Shown: positions 1 through 8,500 of the stretch, one piece after another
Layout of the letters: every line of letters begins with the position of its first letter
How positions within the stretch are numbered: position 1 is the stretch's first letter
Assembly (NCBI RefSeq): GCF_003308995.1
Contig: NZ_QFFJ01000002.1
Span: 1,550,001 to 1,614,000 of the forward strand
Direction of reading: 5' to 3'
DNA: 64,000 nt
DNA from: Chitinophaga flava
GTDB lineage: Bacteria; Bacteroidota; Bacteroidia; Chitinophagales; Chitinophagaceae
Notes under the pieces: generated by a model
What the model was told of the DNA's origin: nothing
Databases searched by the model: none
The model's input: only the letters and a program-made list of their open reading frames with translations
Translations under genes and position numbers: made by a program

Positions 1-1552
1 AATGTGGCAGCTCCGGCTGCGTTTTTCCATTGTATTCGGCCAGCCAAAGGGAATAAACGGAGAGGTCCGGATTGATGAGATATTCATCTGCAAAGGCCAG
101 CCCCGTATAGATCACAGGTTTTCTGCCTGTTTTGTTTTCCACATAATTAAGAAAAATAAGCAGATTTTTATTTAATGTAGGGATGTCTGTTGCTGCTTTT
201 AAACTGCCCTGTTCAATGTCTACAATTGGTGGCATGTCCCATTGTCCGAGTTGGGGCAGCGTGGCCAGAAAGTGCCGTGCCTGCAGCACAGGGTCAACAT
301 TGTTATGAAAAAAATGATAGGCACCACAGGCGATACCCTTTTGCCGGGCTGTTTTCCAGTTTGAGTTAAAATCGGGATCGGTATATTCATTCCCTTCAGT
401 GGCTTTGAATATCAGAAAGTGGAAAGTGTCGAGACTGTCCATTTCATTGAGCAGTTTCCCCTGGTATCTTGAAATATCCAGGCCATACACGGTGGTAACG
501 GGTTTGGTGAGCAGCAGTGGTATGGCTTCTTCTATCAGCTGGTCATCACTTTTAATCATGCTTTCTTCAAGGATATTACCAATAGCGGTGCTGTTCCTGG
601 TGGCAGTTTGATTGCTCCGCAAAGTGGTGAGTAGTATCAGTAGGAGTGCCAATGTTGCTTTTATCAGTACCAGGCGGTATATGGCTTTTTTGTGTGTATA
701 GAGAAAGTTTTTGATAGGATTGTTTGACGGAAGTGGCTTGTATGGGTGAACTATTTTGATAGTCCGTGTCTTGGGGCAAAGCACACCTATCGTTCTAGCC
801 GCCAGTTTGCAGCTGTAGGCATAATCCTGTAACCTGTTTCCGAGCAGGCTGTCGAGTTGTTGTAAATGCTGATAGGCTAACTGGCACTTTAAGGAATGTT
901 CGTTGGTAAGCGCAGTGAAAGGTATGTTGGCATGCTGCCGGTTCAGCTGTATCACTTTTACAATGATCATATTGTAAACGGTGGCCTCGTCTTTATGTGC
1001 TCCTTTGTCAGACCATTCGGAGAAGATGCTGCAGTATTCCTGTATCCATGATCCGGCAGGACTGTTGTCTGTGGGTTTCCCGTTGAAGTGTTGTCTCAGC
1101 TGATCGTTTATTCCGCATAGGGCAGAGATACTGTTAAAGTACTGTGTTTTCAGCGTTTGGCATTCTGCTGAATAATACGACCAGAAATCGTATAGCCGGT
1201 ACTGTTGGATCATGGTCTGGTCCCGTATCCGCAGTATTTTTTTGATGGTCGCCGGCTTTAAGGCAAGGCTGTGTTTCCGGAGTATGTTGTGGTCCTGCAG
1301 TTCGGGGAGCAGCAGAGATTGGGAACAGAGAAAATCAGTTTGTAATGTTTCTCTGTTCTTTATCTCCAGCTGCTCCCGGCACTGTTGCATCCGGAGATAC
1401 TGTCTGTTACACCATTTCCTGACCAGCTGCAGCCATCCGATGAATTCCCGCATACGTTTTTTATACCGGGTGGTAGTAGTTATTTGGGTGATAAGCAGTA
1501 TGACCAGTATAATGGCTGCTGTTGCTGGTAAAAAAAGGAATGGAATTGTCAT
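1..1552 (-). CDS. Membrane-anchored GH25-family muramidase, C-terminus cut by window edge
   Basis: The frame is open from an ATG at 1552 to the left edge, about 517 residues, so the stop lies outside. Residues about 3-24 are a hydrophobic N-terminal segment. Residues 25-290 are a charged, mostly helical-looking stretch I do not recognise. A second membrane segment (LVLIKATLALLLILL) lies near residue 293. From residue 353 the protein is a GH25 lysozyme domain: YGLDISRYQG is the opening strand with the first acidic residue, PPIVDIEQG carries the family's D-x-E catalytic pair, and PVIYTGLAFADEYL with SLWLAEYNG are typical of later strands. GH25 enzymes cut the MurNAc-GlcNAc bond of peptidoglycan. 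Two membrane segments before the catalytic domain would place it in the periplasm with the middle region in the cytoplasm, if both span. It starts 11 bases after the 498-residue gene ends, so the two are probably co-transcribed. GH25 assignment is firm; topology is inferred. Confidence 0.85.
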   Translation of the reverse strand, partial: MTIPFLFLPATAAIILVILLITQITTTTRYKKRMREFIGWLQLVRKWCNRQYLRMQQCREQLEIKNRETLQTDFLCSQSLLLPELQDHNILRKHSLALKPATIKKILRIRDQTMIQQYRLYDFWSYYSAECQTLKTQYFNSISALCGINDQLRQHFNGKPTDNSPAGSWIQEYCSIFSEWSDKGAHKDEATVYNMIIVKVIQLNRQHANIPFTALTNEHSLKCQLAYQHLQQLDSLLGNRLQDYAYSCKLAARTIGVLCPKTRTIKIVHPYKPLPSNNPIKNFLYTHKKAIYRLVLIKATLALLLILLTTLRSNQTATRNSTAIGNILEESMIKSDDQLIEEAIPLLLTKPVTTVYGLDISRYQGKLLNEMDSLDTFHFLIFKATEGNEYTDPDFNSNWKTARQKGIACGAYHFFHNNVDPVLQARHFLATLPQLGQWDMPPIVDIEQGSLKAATDIPTLNKNLLIFLNYVENKTGRKPVIYTGLAFADEYLINPDLSVYSLWLAEYNGKTQPELPH

Positions 1553-1563
1553 AACAGTAGGGG

Positions 1564-3060
1564 TTAGCTGGTTTTGGCGCTAGTGCTGGTACTGGTGCTG
1601 GTGCCACCGGATGTGGTACTGTCATCACCGGAGATGGACAAGTATTTGTTGGGGTAATATTTGGATACCCACATTTCTGCCAACTGTGATCGGGTGATGG
1701 GTTTGAGATAATAGTTGATGGGTACGCCTATTTTGCCGGCTATACATTTGGTTACGTAATCTTCAAAAGCAGTCATCATAGAGTTGACGTCCAGCATTTT
1801 GTTTTTAGCTTCATCGATGGTGGAGAGGCCGGACATGACGCTGTTGATAGTAGATGCTTTCATGGCCTGCATCCGGGCGCCGGTTTGAGCTGTGCTGGCG
1901 GATTGTGCCACAGAGGCATTGTCTGCAGTGGTAGCATTGGCGAGGGAGGCCAGGCTGTTCATCATGTCATCCGGACTGAATTTGGAGAACTGTTTTACAG
2001 CAGCCTGCACTTCATTGGATTTAATGGAAGGAATGACCCCCATTGTCACCAGGCTGACATGAGAAGTGATATTTTGCGCACTCAGCATATTTTTGATGTC
2101 ATTGGAGAAAGAAGAATCTGCTCCAAAGCCTCCGGTTTCATTGGCAATCCAGCCAGCCACCTGCCATTGTGCCTGCATACTGGCAGCGATGGAAGTCATG
2201 GATTGACTGGACTGAGTAGAAGTGGTATTCAACACATGTACCATACCGATGAAGCAGGAACCATAAGTAGCACCGGAGATGATGTTGATGGATTTTTCTT
2301 CTTCTGTGCCGGAAGCCATTGCAATCCCCTGCATATTGGCTATGCTGTCCGTTTTGATCTTGTTTTCGTCATCTGTGAATATCTTGTTCCAAACCCGTAT
2401 GCCTTTGTCTACGTCCAGTATCAACGGCGCCAGCAATGCTGCATCTTTATGTGTACAAGTAGCACTGATGACAAGGGTGCCACTGATGTCGTGGCGTTCC
2501 AGCTGACTGCTCACCTGGCTGCTGACGGCTTCGGAAGCCTGACCGGAGAAATTATCACCCAGCACATTGGTAGAGTCGCTGATAAAACTTTTAATGGCAG
2601 AGACAGTGCTTTGCGCAGACTGCATATTTTCATCAAAAGAAAAATACTGGGCTTCCAGTTTCAATGAATCTGCAGAAAGTGCCATGTTTTTGATCTGAGT
2701 ACGGTTGAAGTCAACCGGGCTTTCATATTCCACATGAACAGCCTGTTGTTTGCCTTTCAGTTCCTTGATTTTGGCAATATTATCTACCCAGGATTTGGCG
2801 TAGTCCTTGCCGGCATTGGCAATTTGTGTATTCAGTGTAGATATTTCACCAATAATATCAGTAGCATCCACGTTGAGATTAGTCAGTTCCTGAACGGTCA
2901 TGTCCAGGCTGCGGCGAACAGAGATGAGGCTGTTGAGGCTATCCTGTGCCGCATCAATAGGAGCCTGTACTGCACTCAGCTCCTGCAGGTTTTTAAGTAC
3001 TTCGCTATGTACAATACTGCCCAGTACCAACGAAGGATCGTAGGGAATAGTAGTTGGCAT
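1564..3060 (-). CDS. 498-residue protein of unknown function, coiled-coil N-terminus
   Basis: I do not recognise this family. It has no signal peptide (it begins MPTTIPYDPSLVLGSIVHSE). Residues about 30-110 are heptad-like and probably form a coiled coil (LNSLISVRRSLDMTVQELTNL, then STLNTQIANAGKDYAKSW). The middle (about 190-340) looks alpha/beta. It includes GTLVISATCTHKDAALLAP and GATYGSCFIGMVHVL, the second faintly recalling the Tyr-Gly-Ser/Thr-x-Phe signature of MACPF-type pore formers. The C-terminus is a Ser/Thr/Gly tail (SGGTSTSTSTSAKTS). It lies between the 153-residue gene (72 bases upstream) and the GH25 gene (11 bases downstream) on the same strand, so it very probably shares their transcript. 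ATG at 3060 is the only reasonable start. The existence of the gene is secure; its role is open. Confidence 0.8.
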   Translation of the reverse strand: MPTTIPYDPSLVLGSIVHSEVLKNLQELSAVQAPIDAAQDSLNSLISVRRSLDMTVQELTNLNVDATDIIGEISTLNTQIANAGKDYAKSWVDNIAKIKELKGKQQAVHVEYESPVDFNRTQIKNMALSADSLKLEAQYFSFDENMQSAQSTVSAIKSFISDSTNVLGDNFSGQASEAVSSQVSSQLERHDISGTLVISATCTHKDAALLAPLILDVDKGIRVWNKIFTDDENKIKTDSIANMQGIAMASGTEEEKSINIISGATYGSCFIGMVHVLNTTSTQSSQSMTSIAASMQAQWQVAGWIANETGGFGADSSFSNDIKNMLSAQNITSHVSLVTMGVIPSIKSNEVQAAVKQFSKFSPDDMMNSLASLANATTADNASVAQSASTAQTGARMQAMKASTINSVMSGLSTIDEAKNKMLDVNSMMTAFEDYVTKCIAGKIGVPINYYLKPITRSQLAEMWVSKYYPNKYLSISGDDSTTSGGTSTSTSTSAKTS

Positions 3061-3086
3061 ATGATGGGATTTTTAAAGGTGGAATA

Positions 3087-3111
3087 AGCCCCTGACAGAT
3101 GTAAAGGGGCT
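3087..3111 (-). other. Intercistronic hairpin upstream of the 498-residue gene
   Basis: Arms AGCCCCT (3087-3093) and AGGGGCT (3105-3111) pair perfectly around an 11-base loop, in the 72-base gap between the 153- and 498-residue genes. No T-run follows on the minus strand, so it is not a classical terminator. A similar CAGCCCC hairpin lies before the 1135-residue gene (21087). Confidence 0.5.
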
Positions 3112-3132
3112 GTAACATCCTGGTGGATTTAA

Positions 3133-3594
3133 TTATTTATCGGCACTGAAAGTGTTGAACAAAGGAGTAACAAGACCTTTGAAAGACTCGCCAAAATCGT
3201 AGGATTCAAAGGAACGGCCGAAAATTGGATCATTCATGATATCATATTGCCGTTGCAAATAGGCTATTTCCCGGTTGAAATTTGCTGATCTTTTGCAAAC
3301 CCAGGAAATGAATAATTTGTTGGGCACTGTCTCCTGAGGGTCCATCACATTGTTAGCCATCTCCTCCAGATCATCGGCATGCTTGTCATGACATTCATCG
3401 AGCTTCATGGTATTACTCTTATACTGATTCCAGTATCCAAGTAAATTATCCGCTACTTTTTGGGTAATAGGAAAACTATAAAACCTGAAGATTTCATTGA
3501 CCGGGAATATCCGTTTGGAGAGAGAATCAGATTGATCGCGGGTTTCATCCGCAAGCTTGGCCCGTAATTCCTGTGATTGATTGTCGTCTATCAT
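3133..3594 (-). CDS. 153-residue soluble protein of unknown function
   Basis: Unrecognised. It is hydrophilic, with no signal peptide or membrane segment, and looks largely helical. Residues 1-28 are highly charged; the rest is rich in aromatic residues (RFYSFPITQKVADNLLGYW, then NKLFISWVCKRSANFNREI and RSFESYDFGESF). It is the first gene of the left half of the minus-strand locus. Its ATG at 3594 faces the AraC gene at 3804 across a 209-base divergent region. Position and size would suit an accessory or chaperone for the 498-residue protein, but nothing in the sequence shows this. Confidence 0.7.
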   Translation of the reverse strand: MIDDNQSQELRAKLADETRDQSDSLSKRIFPVNEIFRFYSFPITQKVADNLLGYWNQYKSNTMKLDECHDKHADDLEEMANNVMDPQETVPNKLFISWVCKRSANFNREIAYLQRQYDIMNDPIFGRSFESYDFGESFKGLVTPLFNTFSADK

Positions 3595-3709
3595 AAAATA
3601 AGTATTAAAGATTACTGCCTACTCTGTTCCGGCTTTTCAGCATCCGCCTGTCAGTTCGTTCTGACAGTACAAAGAACGCGCTGTTGCCAACCATTTTTCT
3701 GCGCTGAAT

Positions 3710-3735
3710 CACCTGAATTTAAATCAGGTGTTTTT
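3710..3735 (+). other. Hairpin with T-run in divergent intergenic region
   Basis: CACCTGA (3710-3716) and TCAGGTG (3724-3730) form a 7-bp stem with a 7-base loop, followed by five T. It has the form of a plus-strand intrinsic terminator, but no plus-strand gene ends before it. It could terminate stray or antisense transcription from the minus locus, or act in the leader region between the divergent genes. Confidence 0.4.
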
Positions 3736-3783
3736 ACGGGTATTTATCCGGGTAGAATTGTTTAGCAGGGTGCCTTGTATGAA

Positions 3784-3800
3784 ACAAATGTTACATTTGT
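3784..3800 (+). promoter_or_regulatory. Perfect 8-1-8 inverted repeat and -7 element before the AraC gene
   Basis: ACAAATGT-T-ACATTTGT is a perfect inverted repeat. Its right half includes TACATTTG (3792-3799), which matches the Bacteroidota -7 consensus TAnnTTTG. The start codon follows at 3804, so the transcript would be nearly leaderless. The left part, AAACAAATGTTACA, recurs upstream of the Crp/Fnr gene at 26767. It may be an operator, perhaps for autoregulation. Confidence 0.55.
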
Positions 3801-3803
3801 GAT

Positions 3804-4694
3804 ATGCACACATCGTTATCCTCTTCCGTTATTCCAAAATATTCGCTGGAGCAATCAGGCGGCAGGAATAATCTTTTTGATATTCGTCTTGTTGGTGAAG
3901 GACACAAAGAACATCCGTCTTTTTTTATGGCTCCTCACCGGAAAGACTTTTATATGCTGGTGCTTGTGGAAGAGGGTAGCAGCAAACACTGGGTGGATAT
4001 GCAGCCTTATACACTGAAGCCGGATACTTTTTATTTTACGGCCCCACAGCAGGTACATGTGAAAGAACATGCAGTGCCCATGCGTGGCATCGTGCTTTGT
4101 TTTACGGATGCTTTTCTGGCTGCCGCTGCGCACCAGCCTATAAGGAAGCTGCCCATCCTGCAAAATCCGAGTAATGGACATGAGATGCTGCTGCAGCCAA
4201 CAGAGGTGGCCTATATCCGGGATACGATGCGGAGGATGGCAGAGGAGTACCTGCAGCAGCCAGACTGGTACAACAGCATGTTGCAGGCATACCTGCATGT
4301 ATTACTGATTTATCTCAGCAGGTTATATACCGAAAAATTTACTGCAGAAGAGAATAAACCAGACCGTATACTGCTGAAGAAATTCCTGGACCTGATAGAA
4401 ACAAACTATACCATCCATCATGAAGTGGCTGCTTATGCAGACCTGTTGAATATCACAGCGGGCCACCTGGGTGATGTGATACGCCAGCAGAGTGGGAAAC
4501 CAGCAATAGGGCATATTCATGCGCGTTTGCTGCTGGAAGCCAGACGCCTGCTTTTCCATACCGATCATTCCATCAAGGAGATCGCCTTCGCATTGGGTTT
4601 TGAAGATGCTTCCTATTTTAACCGTTTCTTTAAACGCGGTTCCAACGAAACCCCGCAGGCCTTCCGTAACACCACCCGGAAAATGTACCATTGA
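3804..4694 (+). CDS. AraC-family transcriptional regulator
   Basis: This 296-residue protein has the usual AraC layout. An N-terminal cupin-like sensing domain (about 15-120, with FYFTAPQQVHVKEHA) is followed by a C-terminal double helix-turn-helix (about 190-292). The second helix pair is clear in HSIKEIAFALGFEDASYFNRF followed by the family's P-x-x-FR end. The length is standard. The ATG at 3804 lies only 5 bases after the TAnnTTTG element, so the start may be leaderless; no better downstream start is seen. The nearest plausible target is the SDR gene 74 bases downstream on the same strand; such pairs often sit together. It interrupts the minus-strand giant-protein locus, and whether it controls that locus is unknown. 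Confidence 0.9.
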   Translation: MHTSLSSSVIPKYSLEQSGGRNNLFDIRLVGEGHKEHPSFFMAPHRKDFYMLVLVEEGSSKHWVDMQPYTLKPDTFYFTAPQQVHVKEHAVPMRGIVLCFTDAFLAAAAHQPIRKLPILQNPSNGHEMLLQPTEVAYIRDTMRRMAEEYLQQPDWYNSMLQAYLHVLLIYLSRLYTEKFTAEENKPDRILLKKFLDLIETNYTIHHEVAAYADLLNITAGHLGDVIRQQSGKPAIGHIHARLLLEARRLLFHTDHSIKEIAFALGFEDASYFNRFFKRGSNETPQAFRNTTRKMYH

Positions 4695-4732
4695 TCCCGT
4701 AATGTGTGCTGTTTCAACTGCCAGCGTGTAGG

Positions 4733-4740
4733 TAATTTTG
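4733..4740 (+). promoter_or_regulatory. -7 promoter element for the SDR gene
   Basis: TAATTTTG fits TAnnTTTG and lies 28 bases before the SDR start codon at 4769. This suggests the SDR has its own promoter between the AraC gene and itself. No convincing -33 TTTG was found at the right distance. Confidence 0.45.
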
Positions 4741-4768
4741 TGCTGTAACATTAAATCATACAGATCCG

Positions 4769-5491
4769 ATGAAAAAAGCATTGATTACAGGAGCCAACAA
4801 GGGCATAGGTTTTGAGACAGCCAGACAATTACTGAACGCAGGTTATTTCGTATATATCGCTTGCCGTGATGCCGCAAAAGGGGCGGAAGCGGCCGCACAG
4901 CTGGGTAACACCAATATAGCAGTGATTCCGCTGGATGTGACTAATATGGATTCCATTATCGAAGCCCGGGAACAGATAGGCCGTACCACTTCTCAACTGG
5001 ATGTGCTGATTAACAACGCCGGCATCAGAGGCCAGTTACCACAAACTCCTTCCACAGCGCCCCAGGCGTTTATCCGCGAAGTATTTGAAACGAATTTTTT
5101 TGGTGTCATCAATGTAACGCAGGTATTTATGGACCTGTTGAAGGCAGCTGAACAGCCAAGGATCGTCAATGTTACATCCGGACTGGCTTCACTGACTTTG
5201 CACAGCGATCCCGCATGGGTGTATTATCCGGTAAAATCAGCCGCGTATGGCCCTTCCAAAACTGCCCTGAACGCCTATACGCTGGCATTGGCCTACGAAC
5301 TGAGGGATACTCCGTTCAAAGTGAATGCAGTTGATCCTGGGTATACGGCCACCGATTTTAATAATCATTCCGGTACCGGCTCTGTTGAAAACGCTGCTGC
5401 ATTACTGGCGCGGTTTGCCATGCTGGAGGCAGACGGCCCCACCGGCAAGTATTTCAGTAACGATAGAAATGGCGAAGAAAGCCCATGGTAA
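4769..5491 (+). CDS. Short-chain dehydrogenase/reductase (classical SDR)
   Basis: 240 residues with all classical SDR landmarks. TGANKGIG (residues 7-14) is the dinucleotide-binding glycine motif, INNAG follows strand 4, VTSGLASL carries the catalytic Ser, and YGPSKTALNAY supplies the Tyr-x3-Lys pair. The protein resembles carbonyl-reductase-like SDRs, which reduce aldehydes or ketones with NADPH; the substrate cannot be told. It follows the AraC gene by 74 bases and converges with the giant gene (end 5566). The YYPVKSAAYGPSK stretch indicates an intact active site. No signal peptide; cytoplasmic. Confidence 0.9.
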   Translation: MKKALITGANKGIGFETARQLLNAGYFVYIACRDAAKGAEAAAQLGNTNIAVIPLDVTNMDSIIEAREQIGRTTSQLDVLINNAGIRGQLPQTPSTAPQAFIREVFETNFFGVINVTQVFMDLLKAAEQPRIVNVTSGLASLTLHSDPAWVYYPVKSAAYGPSKTALNAYTLALAYELRDTPFKVNAVDPGYTATDFNNHSGTGSVENAAALLARFAMLEADGPTGKYFSNDRNGEESPW

Positions 5492-5504
5492 AATAGGACC
5501 CCAC

Positions 5505-5550
5505 TCCTTCATCAAAATAAAAAATCAGTGTTTTTCCTTTTGATGAAGGA
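5505..5550. terminator. Convergent-gene hairpin, probable bidirectional terminator
   Basis: TCCTTCATCAAAA (5505-5517) pairs perfectly over 13 bp with TTTTGATGAAGGA (5538-5550) around a 20-base loop. It lies between the SDR stop (5491) and the giant gene stop (5566), which converge. The A and T ends of the arms could serve as weak U-tracts in both directions. Confidence 0.6.
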
Positions 5551-5565
5551 AGGTCCGTTACCAAC

Positions 5566-8500
5566 TCAGGAGGGCCAGTCAGTGACATCATTCAGCGATA
5601 AAAACAACCCACCCATTCTTAGCAACGGCAATGTCCGCACTGTTGCAACATCTTCATTCAGATTAGAGAAGACAGACAGTTTAAAGAACAATACACCGTT
5701 GATGATATCGGGCTGATGTGTCTGTGCCCATAGTTTGATACTATTGGTCCAGTTATCGATCATCACGTCGAGCGATTTAAACGTATCATTGCCGGCCTGC
5801 GGTATTACGCGGATGGTTTGCAAGGGCTGCATCACTACGGGCAGCTGCACGCCCGACAGTTCGTTGATATCGTTGTTCAGCTGATATGCGTAGCTGCAGC
5901 TCATCAGGAAACTGAGCAGGTCCTGTTTGTTGTTTTTCAGGAGTACGTCAAACAAGGACTTCAGCTGGCCTTTAAGCGTAGTCTTTTGTTTGCTGCCGGT
6001 AGCGGTGGCAATGTCTACTGCAAGATTGTATTCCAATAATGGATTAAAGATATCGGTAAAGCCTACTTCACCGGTGGTGTAAATGAAATCGGGAGCTGTA
6101 GGACGGCCTGGCACCAGCTCGTTATTACGTTTCATTTCAGCGACTGTACGAATATTCTGTTTGGCAAACAGATTCAGTAACGGCAGCTGTACAATACGGG
6201 CGCTGATCGTTTGACCAGTGGCAGCATCCAGCGGTTTTCCATTGGCTTCAAAATAATAGCTGATGCTATCCGGTGATGAATCACCGGTGTATATCCGGGT
6301 TGTAAAGCCTGGTATCATCACTTTGGGGTTATCCATACCAGAAGCCGGCAGGCCGGTGATGGTGACCACCAGTATATCCGTATAGGTGTCAACTGTACCG
6401 GTACCCTCCTGCAACCGGAACTGGTATACTTCGGTGGCACTATACAGCACACCTTGTGCATTAAAGATCGACAGGCCATTGTCAGAAGCTGCCTGTATGA
6501 TCCGGCCGGTCATCGTATTAAAGGATTTCAGCGCAACAGCAGAACGCTGGAAGGCAGTAACATCCGTGGTGGCGGCATCTATCTTCATCAGCACATCAGA
6601 AAATACAACCGCTATCTGTGGGTAAACGGTAATAAATTCCGCCAGTTCAGCAAAGGCATCCAGCATGGCAGCGAGCCGGCTCTGATTATCTTCTATGACA
6701 TTAAAACTAATGGTGAAGAATATTTCATCCTGAGGGTAGTGGAAGTTCCGGGAATAGTGAATATTATAACTCCAGAAGAGAATATCACTCAGGTCTGTAT
6801 TATTTTTCACCAGATAGTCTCCCGTTTGGTCGGTCATCGCCGGCGCTACAGGGAAGGCTCGTAATATCATGGGTACCCTTGCGGTGCCCAGGTCGGCCTG
6901 TAGGCTGGCCGGAGTATTCATGAAGTTGAGCCAGCTGGATGCGCGATAGTCTGCAATGTTCGGCAGATAAGCAATCTGATGCTCTATGGAACTACCGGAG
7001 AATACCGTATCCAGATCGATGTAGGATATTACGGCTCCTGCATCATTCCGGATGAGCTGTGGCGCTGTAACCAGGAATGGTAATGGAACGGCATTACTGT
7101 TTTTGAGGTTCAACCTTGCGGAGGTGATATTAATACCTTCGGTACGATGGCTCACATCAATCTCATTGGTTACCACTGTATCTTTCCGGGGCATTAAATC
7201 ATCGCCGTTGGTATCGAGGTAAGGCGGCAGTACATTGACCATCGTTTCACCAACGATTGGCTCTGCAGCTAACACCAATACTACTACCTGTGCGTTGCCT
7301 GGATCTACCATGGCGGAATTAACGGTTATTCCGCTTACCACATATTTAGCAGGGTTGGTGGCGTAGGATGGATCAGGAACTTCAGAGAAGAACAACAGCA
7401 GCTTCTTCGGATCTTCCGCACTTTTAACGGCACCGAGCAAACGGAATACCTGTATCACATTACCCATCAGTGATGGTGTGGCTGCGGCGCCGGCACTTAC
7501 AGGCATAGTAAGCGGACCGGTGATGACAGCTCCTCCTGCACTGGTGTAGGTGGATTTTACAGATAACTGTGTATTGCCAGCCACAGGCTGCGCGCTTAAC
7601 TGCAGCGCTACAAACTGTGCGTTCTGCGTATCTGCTGTTGCTGTTACTACCTTGATGCCGCCCGTCAGTTGATAGTTGGATATATCTTCTGCTACCGTTT
7701 TACCGATGTCGCTTGTAAATTGTACAAGGATGGTATTGGTTGTTTTCGGATCGATGTTTACGAAGAAGAGGCGGAAGTCACCGGCTACTACTGTCGCAGC
7801 ATATTGAACACCGGCTTTCACGGTATACGCATTACTTAACCTTACCAGCAGCTGCTGCCGGAATGCTTCCTGTATCTCCAGCTGGCTACCGGATTCTCCA
7901 TCAAAGACAAAGGTCATCCATGATTTTACCAGGTTTGCCAGGGCTGATTTGTTGTCCAGCATGGTCTGCAGGAAGGTCGCCTGCTGCTGATTGTCTACCA
8001 GCTGTATCGCTGCCACATATTCTGATGTCAGCAGATTATCTATATCTCCGAAAACGCTCTGGGTCCATACATCCATATCAATGCCGGCAAAGTCCAGCGT
8101 TCTGTCTGGCGGGGCATTGAAGTCGATTCCCTTGTCGGGGTTGAAGTCCCATATGGGTACCGCCTTTCTGGTCTGGAGTTGTGTAGACACCGGTTTAGGT
8201 GCGAAGAGCAGCGGTGGCGTTTTTTGATTGATGGAGTAGGAGATGCTGGTATCCTTGTTCAGGCCAAGTCTTACTACCCACAACTGGTTGCCGGCAGCGT
8301 TGGTGAGACTGGCTTCCCGGTCAGTACCTGCGGCCACTTTGAGTTGATATACACCTGTCTGCTGCATGGTGGCTTCGAAGCTCGCTGCAAATTCAGCGAG
8401 GCCTGCAGCCATGTCGCCGGCTTTACCTGCAAACGGTGACAGCACACTGCTCACCAGCCGGATATTACCGGTAGTAGAGAGATCGCCCATTACTACGCCG

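Noticed and set aside
1885..2667. A 260-residue open frame on the plus strand
   Set aside because: It lies opposite the 498-residue gene, and its Cys/His-rich composition is an antisense artefact.
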